Shown in pieces: positions 6,381-11,316 of a DNA stretch of 11,316 bases. The DNA comes from an uncultured Gammaproteobacteria bacterium (lineage in GTDB: Bacteria; Pseudomonadota; Gammaproteobacteria; GCA-2729495), in assembly GCA_947258805.1 (NCBI GenBank), contig CAMYJV010000122.1:1-11316 (forward strand), read 5' to 3'. The notes below the pieces were generated by a model. That model was not told where the DNA came from and made no database searches. It saw only the letters and a list, made by a program, of their open reading frames with translations. How positions within the stretch are numbered: position 1 is the stretch's first letter; each line of letters begins with the position of its first letter. Position numbers and translations under genes: made by a program.

Positions 6381-7643
6381 TCAGGCGGTCTCTGCCAGGA
6401 CGGGCGGCAGCGCGATCTGGTGTTCGGTGCTGTAGAGGTAATCGTTGAAAACCTGTTCAGCCGTCAGCAGCTGGTAGCGGCCGTCGGGCAACTGGTTGGT
6501 CGTGTCCTTCAGGCGGTACACGTAGTGGCCACAGGTCCACACGTTGTACTTGCCGAAGTGATAGCAGATGCAGATCTTGTCGGTGACAGGCAGCTTCTTG
6601 CCGTCCGGGCCAACAGGCGTCGCTTCCCAGGCCTTGATGTAGGAGCAGTTGCCGGTCTTGTCGAGCGTGTAGCCCAGCGGCTCGCACTGGGGCTTGATGT
6701 TCGAACCCAGCGCCGGGCTGTTGTTCAGCAAACGGATCAGGTAGCCCGTCGCGGACACGGGCGAGACCTCCACCATGTCTTCCGTCGCGGCAAAGTATTC
6801 CTGCTTGATCTTGTCAGGCATGCCGCATTCTTTGGTCACCGTAAACCGTGTGGCCACCTGCACGGCCGCGGCGCCCAGCTCTAGCATCTCCACCGCATCT
6901 GTGCCGGTGAACACGCCACCGGCGGGAATGACCGGCAGGTCGAGGCCTTCTTCCTTAACGAAGGCGACGATTTCCTTGACGATGTCGCGCAGCTGATACT
7001 CGCGCCAGTCTTCACCGAAACCGAGATGGCCGCCGGCCAGCGGGCCTTCTACCACCACGTAGTCGGGCATCCGGTTCATGCGCTTACCGCTGCGCAAGAA
7101 AATCTTCAGCGCCCGCAGGCTCGACACGATGATGCCGATTTTCGCGTCGCGAAAACGGGGGTTGTCGGCGATGAGCTTGAGCGTGCCGTTATGCAGCCCG
7201 GCCGACAGGGTGATGCCGTCGATGCCACCGTCAAGGGCGCCGTGCAGTCGCGCGGCCAGGGTTTCTGACGGCGCACCCATCTGCAGCTTTTCCATGATGT
7301 TGATATGCACGGCGCCGGGCCCGCTTTTGCCGTCCATGGTGTTGGCCACGTAGTGTTTTTGCGCTTCGTAGAGCAGCTCGTTATCGATACGCACCGACGT
7401 CTTGTCGGTGGTGTCGCGGCTGGCCCGGTGTTTCATGGACTTCGCCTTGGTGTACTTGGTGGAGAAATAGCGGTCGGAGACATAGGGCGACATGGCATCG
7501 GAAATATGGCCGATGCCGCCGAGCCGTGCTGCCTCGTGGGCCAGCTGGGCGCTGGAAATGTCCACGCCCATGCCGCCAATTACGATGGGTACGTATTCGG
7601 TATTGCCCAGGCGGAAACGGTAGTCGTCAAGGGAGGCGGACAT
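6381..7643 (-). CDS. Nitronate monooxygenase-family FMN protein with Cys-rich C-terminal tail
   Basis: This 420-residue protein has a TIM-barrel flavoprotein core of the nitronate monooxygenase / 2-nitropropane dioxygenase family. Supporting motifs are VPIVIGGMGVDIS near the N-terminus (family P-x-x-x-GGM), GITLSAGLHN (143-152), VVVEGPLAGGHLGF (196-209) with H206 in the AGGH motif that carries the catalytic base in characterised members, PAGGVFTGTDAVEMLELGAAAVQVATRF (240-267, phosphate/FMN-binding part) and TKECG. Such enzymes oxidise alkyl nitronates, but many relatives have other or unknown substrates. The family is commonly 320-360 residues; here about 80 extra residues follow, with C320, C333, C358, C360 and C371, suggesting a metal, Fe-S or disulfide feature. 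No strong Shine-Dalgarno precedes the ATG. The coiled-coil gene lies 86 bp upstream on the same strand. Confidence 0.82.
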   Translation of the reverse strand: MSASLDDYRFRLGNTEYVPIVIGGMGVDISSAQLAHEAARLGGIGHISDAMSPYVSDRYFSTKYTKAKSMKHRASRDTTDKTSVRIDNELLYEAQKHYVANTMDGKSGPGAVHINIMEKLQMGAPSETLAARLHGALDGGIDGITLSAGLHNGTLKLIADNPRFRDAKIGIIVSSLRALKIFLRSGKRMNRMPDYVVVEGPLAGGHLGFGEDWREYQLRDIVKEIVAFVKEEGLDLPVIPAGGVFTGTDAVEMLELGAAAVQVATRFTVTKECGMPDKIKQEYFAATEDMVEVSPVSATGYLIRLLNNSPALGSNIKPQCEPLGYTLDKTGNCSYIKAWEATPVGPDGKKLPVTDKICICYHFGKYNVWTCGHYVYRLKDTTNQLPDGRYQLLTAEQVFNDYLYSTEHQIALPPVLAETA

Positions 7644-7662
7644 CAGAACCCGAGTTTATCAT

Positions 7663-7694
7663 GCCGACGGGCGGGCTGGCGTCGGCGGCGACGC
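7663..7694. other. Overlapping, mutually exclusive inverted repeats upstream of the flavoprotein gene
   Basis: GCCGACG (7663-7669) can pair with CGTCGGC (7680-7686), and GCGTCG (7679-7684) can instead pair with CGACGC (7689-7694). The two stems share bases, so only one can form at a time. They lie in the 86-bp gap between the coiled-coil gene and the flavoprotein start at 7643. Neither is followed by a T-run. In GC-rich DNA this may be chance. Confidence 0.3.
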
Positions 7695-7729
7695 ATTGCG
7701 GGCGGGTTTCCGCGCCGGCAACGGCACCC

Positions 7730-8188
7730 CTAATTGGCCTGCATCGCCGGGTCCAGCAGGTCGCCGGCCTTGCCCATGCTGAGTTCCATCTCGAGTTCCT
7801 GCGCCCGGTTGCGCAGCTGTTCTTTGTCGCGCCGCAGTCCGGCCAGCTCCTCTTCCAGCTGGTTGCGCTCGCTCAGCAGGTCCTCCAGTCGGCCCTGTAC
7901 TGCCTCGACCTCGCGGTGGGCACTGGTGACCGTCTTGTCCAGGGTCCGGATCCGGTCGCGGGCCTGCACCAGCTCTTCGCTGCTGCTCGACTCGTCTGAC
8001 TTGGCCCGCAGCGCGTTCTCCCGCGCCAGTTTCGCGGCCACCAGCAGTTCGCGGATCTGCATGTCCCGGGGGTCTTCGATCTCGGCAATCAGCCGTTCGC
8101 GTTCCACTCGCGCGCGCGTGTAGCGGGCGGCACAGAAACCGCTCGCGGCGCAGGCTGCCACGGCCAACAGGAACCAGACGATTAACAT
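7730..8188 (-). CDS. Membrane-anchored coiled-coil protein of unknown function
   Basis: This is a 152-residue protein that I do not recognise. Residues 1-21 (IVWFLLAVAACAASGF) form one membrane segment or uncleaved anchor, followed by arginines (RYTRARVERER), so by the positive-inside rule the rest should be cytoplasmic. A Ser-rich break (SDESSSS, 64-70) leads into a long charged coiled coil (about 71-138) with heptad leucines in LEDLLSERNQLEEELAGL and KEQLRNRAQELEMEL. The layout is like that of small inner-membrane scaffold proteins, but no specific family can be named. It diverges from the ABC transporter with 77 bp between starts, and it lies 86 bp upstream of the flavoprotein gene on the same strand, so an operon with that gene is possible. 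Confidence 0.72.
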   Translation of the reverse strand: MLIVWFLLAVAACAASGFCAARYTRARVERERLIAEIEDPRDMQIRELLVAAKLARENALRAKSDESSSSEELVQARDRIRTLDKTVTSAHREVEAVQGRLEDLLSERNQLEEELAGLRRDKEQLRNRAQELEMELSMGKAGDLLDPAMQAN

Positions 8189-8232
8189 AAACTGCTCTGC
8201 CCCAGTTCACGACCTCTTAAAGTAAGGCAGCA

Positions 8233-8248
8233 CGCGACTCTGGTCGCG
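8233..8248 (+). other. Short perfect hairpin in the leader of the ABC exporter
   Basis: CGCGAC (8233-8238), loop TCTG, GTCGCG (8243-8248) form a perfect 6-bp stem ending 17 nt before the ATG at 8266. No clear Shine-Dalgarno lies between hairpin and ATG. It could be an operator or leader structure, or chance in GC-rich DNA. Confidence 0.3.
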
Positions 8249-8265
8249 GTTCCAGTTCTCAGATT

Positions 8266-9195
8266 ATGACGAAGGCACGTAACGACAGCCCGGTGGTGGT
8301 GGCGCGCAAGCTGACCAAGCGCTTCGGTGAGCGGGTGGCGGTGGACGGCATCGACCTGGATATTCCGGCCGGCGGCTGCTTCGGGCTGCTGGGACCCAAC
8401 GGCGCGGGCAAGACGACGACCCTGCGCATGATCCTCGGCCAGTCGCCGGTCACCTCCGGCTCGCTCACGGTTCTCGGCCTGCCGATGCCCGAGGCAGTTC
8501 GTGAGATCAGGCGACGCACCGGCGTGGTGCCGCAACAGGACAACGCCGACCCGGATTTTACCGTCGCGGAAAATTTGCGCATGTACGCACGCTACTTCGA
8601 CCTGCCCGGGCACGTCGCTCAGGCGCGTATTGTCGAGCTTCTCGACTTTGTCGAACTCACCGACCGTGCAGACAGCGCCCTGAAAGAGCTCTCGGGGGGC
8701 ATGAAGCGCCGCCTGTCCATTGCCCGAGCCCTGATCAATGACCCGGAGCTCATCGTGCTGGACGAACCCACCACCGGGCTCGACCCGCAGGTGCGCCGCA
8801 TGATCTGGAACCGGCTGCGCCAGCTGCGCAATGCCGGCAAGACACTGCTGCTGACGACCCACTACATGGACGAGGCAGAGCGCCTGTGCGACGAGGTGGT
8901 GATCGTGGATCACGGCCGGATCGTCACGCACGGTCACCCGACCCAGCTGATTGCTGACGGGGTCGAACCCCACGTGCTCGAACTGCAGGGCGCGCGCAGT
9001 GAAATCGAGAGCCTGCTCGATGGCTGCGCCGACCTGCGGCTGGAGACCGTCGGTGAAATGCACTATGCGTACACGCACGATCTGCCGGCGCTGCTCGGAC
9101 GGCTGGAACAAGCGACACGCCTGACCTACATGCACCGGCCCGCTAACCTGGAAGACGTCTTCCTGCGCCAGACGGGCCACGAACTGAGAGAGTGA
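8266..9195 (+). CDS. ABC exporter ATP-binding protein, NodI/DrrA-like
   Basis: This 309-residue cytoplasmic ATPase drives the permease encoded 4 bp downstream. Walker A is GPNGAGKT (43-50), Q-loop Q90 is in VVPQQDN, signature LSGGM (142-146), Walker B LIVLDEP (162-168) and switch histidine H199 in LLTTHYMDEAERLCD. The first half strongly resembles NodI of the rhizobial lipo-oligosaccharide exporter (CFGLLGPNGAGKTTTLRM, then GVVPQQDN, FTVAENL, LSGGMKRRLSIARALINDP). NodI/NodJ-like pairs are common outside rhizobia with unknown cargo, so I give no nod symbol. The C-terminal 90 residues match the accessory region of the DrrA/NodI group. The ATG has no clear Shine-Dalgarno; the family match begins near residue 9, so a slightly different start is possible. 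Confidence 0.9.
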   Translation: MTKARNDSPVVVARKLTKRFGERVAVDGIDLDIPAGGCFGLLGPNGAGKTTTLRMILGQSPVTSGSLTVLGLPMPEAVREIRRRTGVVPQQDNADPDFTVAENLRMYARYFDLPGHVAQARIVELLDFVELTDRADSALKELSGGMKRRLSIARALINDPELIVLDEPTTGLDPQVRRMIWNRLRQLRNAGKTLLLTTHYMDEAERLCDEVVIVDHGRIVTHGHPTQLIADGVEPHVLELQGARSEIESLLDGCADLRLETVGEMHYAYTHDLPALLGRLEQATRLTYMHRPANLEDVFLRQTGHELRE

Positions 9196-9199
9196 CGAT

Positions 9200-9985
9200 A
9201 TGACCGCTGCCCAGCTCGCGTGGCCGCAGCCGCGCGCCGACGCCTTCAAGCTCTGGTATCGCAACCTGCTGGTCTGGCGCAAGCTCATTGCGCCGAGTCT
9301 CTTTTTTACCTTCGGCGAGCCCTTCGTCTACCTGCTGGGCCTTGGCTTTGGCCTCGGCCGCTTCGTCGGCGACGTGAACGGCATGCCTTACCTGACGTTT
9401 CTCGCCTCGGGCCTGGTGGCGGCGTCAGCCATGAACACGGCGTCTTTCGAAGGCATGTACTCGGTGTTTACACGCATGGTGCACCAGCAAACCTACGACG
9501 CGTTGCTGGCCACCCCGCTGCAGGTGGACGATATCGTCGCCGGCGAAATGCTGTGGTGCGGGACCAAGGCAGTAATAGCAGCGGTGCCTATCCTCGCTGT
9601 GGCCTGGCTTCTCGGCGCCGTGCACGACTGGAGCGCACTGCTGGCGGTGCCGCTGTTCTTTCTGATTGGCCTGTGCTTTGCAGGTCCGGCCATCGTCGTG
9701 GCGGCTTTCGCGCCGAACTATGACTTCTTCAACTACTACGTCACGCTGCTGGTCACGCCCATGTTCATCTTCAGCGGCGTGTTCTACCCGGTGGAAACCC
9801 TGCCCGACGTCGCACGCATCGTGGTCAACGTATTGCCGCTGTCCCACGCCATCGCGCTGGTGCGGCCGCTGGTGGCGGGCCAGCCGCTGGACGCGATGGG
9901 GCTGCATATGGCGGTGCTCGCAGCCTATGCGGTCGTGGGCTATCTCGCCGCCACGGTGTTCATCCGCCGCCGCCTGATCCAGTAG
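9200..9985 (+). CDS. ABC-2 type export permease, NodJ-like
   Basis: This 261-residue inner-membrane permease has about six hydrophobic segments (roughly 31-53, 64-84, 121-141, 146-169, 180-200, 236-256). It matches the NodJ/ABC-2 family in NLLVWRKLIAPSLFF (22-36), GMPYLTFLASGLVAASAMNT (61-80), FEGMYSVFTRM (83-93) and the C-terminal-half family motif FSGVFYPVETLP (191-202), followed by LPLSHAIALVRPL (212-224). Length is usual for NodJ. It starts 4 nt after the ATPase stop, with GAGAG just upstream inside the ATPase end, so both are surely one operon. Together they would export a lipid-linked or amphipathic molecule across the inner membrane; cargo is unknown. No lipo-oligosaccharide synthesis genes are visible nearby. 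Confidence 0.9.
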   Translation: MTAAQLAWPQPRADAFKLWYRNLLVWRKLIAPSLFFTFGEPFVYLLGLGFGLGRFVGDVNGMPYLTFLASGLVAASAMNTASFEGMYSVFTRMVHQQTYDALLATPLQVDDIVAGEMLWCGTKAVIAAVPILAVAWLLGAVHDWSALLAVPLFFLIGLCFAGPAIVVAAFAPNYDFFNYYVTLLVTPMFIFSGVFYPVETLPDVARIVVNVLPLSHAIALVRPLVAGQPLDAMGLHMAVLAAYAVVGYLAATVFIRRRLIQ

Positions 9986-10038
9986 CCGCTGGGCCGCACT
10001 GGGGCTATCATCGCGCCTCCACAAAAAGGGGGTTGCCC

Positions 10039-11316
10039 ATGAACAGGGGTCTGGCCTTCCCGGCCGCGCTGGCGGCCGGTCTGGTTGTCGCGTCCGCAGG
10101 CCTTGCCGCCGACCAGGTATTCGAAGAAATCGTGGTCACGGTGCAAAAGCGCGAGCAGTCGACGCGTGACGTGCCGGTGGCGGTGTCCTCCTTCAGCGGC
10201 GATTTCCTGAAGAGCCTGAACGTGCGGGACTTTCGCGGCATGGTCGCGCTGACGCCCGGTTTTAACGGCCGCACAGCCGACAGTTTCAACGATGCGCTGG
10301 CGATCCGCGGTATCTCGTCGAACAGCTTCGGCGTGGGCGGCGATGGCTCGGTGCCGATCTTCGTGAACGGCGTTTACGAGGGGCGCAACGGTGGCGCGAC
10401 GACGACCTTCCTGGACGTGGAGCGCACGGAAGTGGTGCGTGGGCCGCAGAACACGCTGTTCGGGCGCAACGCGATTGCCGGCGCGGTGAGCATCGTCACC
10501 AATCGGCCGAATACGGACGGGGTCGGCGGTGACCTGAGCCTGTCGATCGCGGAAGAGTCGAACTACGAGTTCCAAGGCACGCTGAACTTGCCGTTGTCGG
10601 AGCGCTGGGCCTTTCGCGGCAGCGTCGGCTACCTGACCCGTGACGGCTACCTGGAAGACCTGGCCGGCGGCAGTGATCTCGGCGACGAAGAGAACAAGGC
10701 GGTGCAGGGTGCGCTGGCTTACGAGGCGGACAATGGTTCCGTGGTGCTCACCGCGTTTTACGAAGACCGCGACAATGACGGCTCCGCGTACTGGAGTACT
10801 GCGCCCCTGGATTCGTCGCTGGCGCTGGATTTCCCGCCGTCCGCCACGCCCTTGCCGGGCTCCGGGTCGCCGCTGCCTGACGACAAGGTGGCAACCGACC
10901 TGCAGGGGGAAGACAACGCGGATATCCTGCGCCTGAGCCTGAATGCGGACTGGGAACTGGCCAACGGTTACACGCTGACCGCGATCACCGGCTACAAGCA
11001 CTTCGACTTCAAGTACCAGGAAGACTACGACGGCACCGGGGCGCTGGTGGACCACTACTCCGTGGGGCAGGACGTGGACTATTTCAGCCAGGAATTGCGG
11101 CTGCTGTCGCGCACGGATGGACCGGTGACCTGGTTCGTGGGCGGGAGCGTGTACACCGAGGACGTGGATGCCGACTTCGCGGACCGCTACACGGAGGATG
11201 ACCTGTGTCGCGCGCTGCAGGTCACGGAGGCCCCGGATTTCGACGATGTTGGTGCGCTGGGTGCGAGGGTGACTGGCTGTGATGATCCGAATTTCGAGCT
11301 CTACTGGGACGACGAC
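10039..11316 (+). CDS. TonB-dependent outer-membrane receptor, N-terminal part (cut by window edge)
   Basis: 426 codons are visible and the frame is open at the right edge; such receptors usually have 700-900 residues. A signal peptide (about 1-24, ending GLAA) is followed by a TonB-box-like EEIVVTVQKREQ (29-40). The plug domain (about 42-156) has VPVAVSSFSG, LTPGFNGR, LAIRGISSN, PIFVNGVYEGR and the hallmark VERTEVVRGPQNTLFGRNA (127-145). Beta-barrel strands with alternating aromatic and acidic residues follow. Cysteines C390 and C414 sit in an acidic, probably extracellular loop and could form a disulfide. The receptor imports a ligand (siderophore, cobalamin, glycan or similar) using TonB energy; the ligand cannot be deduced here. 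A good AAGGGGG ribosome site (10026-10032) lies 6 nt before the ATG. It follows the exporter by 53 bp on the same strand, so co-transcription is possible but unproven. Confidence 0.92.
   Translation, partial: MNRGLAFPAALAAGLVVASAGLAADQVFEEIVVTVQKREQSTRDVPVAVSSFSGDFLKSLNVRDFRGMVALTPGFNGRTADSFNDALAIRGISSNSFGVGGDGSVPIFVNGVYEGRNGGATTTFLDVERTEVVRGPQNTLFGRNAIAGAVSIVTNRPNTDGVGGDLSLSIAEESNYEFQGTLNLPLSERWAFRGSVGYLTRDGYLEDLAGGSDLGDEENKAVQGALAYEADNGSVVLTAFYEDRDNDGSAYWSTAPLDSSLALDFPPSATPLPGSGSPLPDDKVATDLQGEDNADILRLSLNADWELANGYTLTAITGYKHFDFKYQEDYDGTGALVDHYSVGQDVDYFSQELRLLSRTDGPVTWFVGGSVYTEDVDADFADRYTEDDLCRALQVTEAPDFDDVGALGARVTGCDDPNFELYWDDD

Noticed and set aside
7693..7712. Possible third copy of the CATTGCGGG repeat
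   Set aside because: Only about nine bases plus a short CGGGTTT match; the T-rich stem and loop are absent, so chance is more likely.
8182..9288. 368-residue open frame on the minus strand
   Set aside because: It is antisense to the clearly identified ABC ATPase and arises from codon bias in GC-rich DNA; its sequence matches no domain I recognise.
9940..11055. 371-residue open frame on the minus strand
   Set aside because: It is antisense to the TonB-dependent receptor, whose signal peptide, TonB box and plug motifs are unambiguous.

Overview
The window is GC-rich, densely coded DNA from a Gram-negative bacterium. An outer-membrane TonB-dependent receptor, periplasmic proteins with signal peptides and a CpxR/CpxA-type two-component system all point to a high-GC gammaproteobacterium. 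The order cannot be fixed from the sequence. No tRNA, rRNA, CRISPR array, transposase or phage gene was seen. The only mobile-like DNA is a short two-copy repeat.

Layout. (1) 1-1625, minus strand: the end of a molybdate ABC transporter operon, modB then modC, with modC running off the left edge. No modA lies upstream of modB in the window. (2) 1623-1704: two tandem copies of a roughly 41-bp hairpin-forming repeat. The first copy supplies the modB start codon. (3) 1728-2927, minus: a cytoplasmic protein with an OmpR/CadC-type winged-helix domain fused to an alpha/beta-hydrolase with an intact Ser-Asp-His triad. (4) 3045-3365, plus: a small secreted protein of unknown function. (5) 3379-6380: an envelope-stress locus. 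A CpxR-like response regulator and a CpxA-like histidine kinase overlap by one base on the plus strand. Divergent from them on the minus strand are a secreted protein with two EF-hands and a CpxP/Spy-like periplasmic protein. The intergenic region between the two arms has a GCAAA-N5-GCAAA direct repeat, one base per half-site away from the classical CpxR box. The CpxP/Spy-like gene hits a G10 tract and its C-terminus is disrupted or truncated. (6) 6381-7643, minus: a nitronate-monooxygenase-family flavoprotein with a cysteine-rich C-terminal extension, whose stop codon directly abuts that of the kinase. (7) 7730-8188, minus: a membrane-anchored coiled-coil protein. (8) 8266-9985, plus: an ABC-2 export pair (ATPase and permease) of the NodI/NodJ type. 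(9) 10039 to the right edge, plus: the N-terminal part of a TonB-dependent receptor.

The most interesting unit is the divergent cpxRA / EF-hand / CpxP-like locus. It keeps the cpxP-cpxRA gene order known from enterobacteria but adds a secreted calcium-binding-type protein as first gene of the cpxP-like arm, and it has a recognisable candidate CpxR operator between the arms. A calcium- or metal-linked input to CpxA is an inference from this layout, not something the sequence proves.
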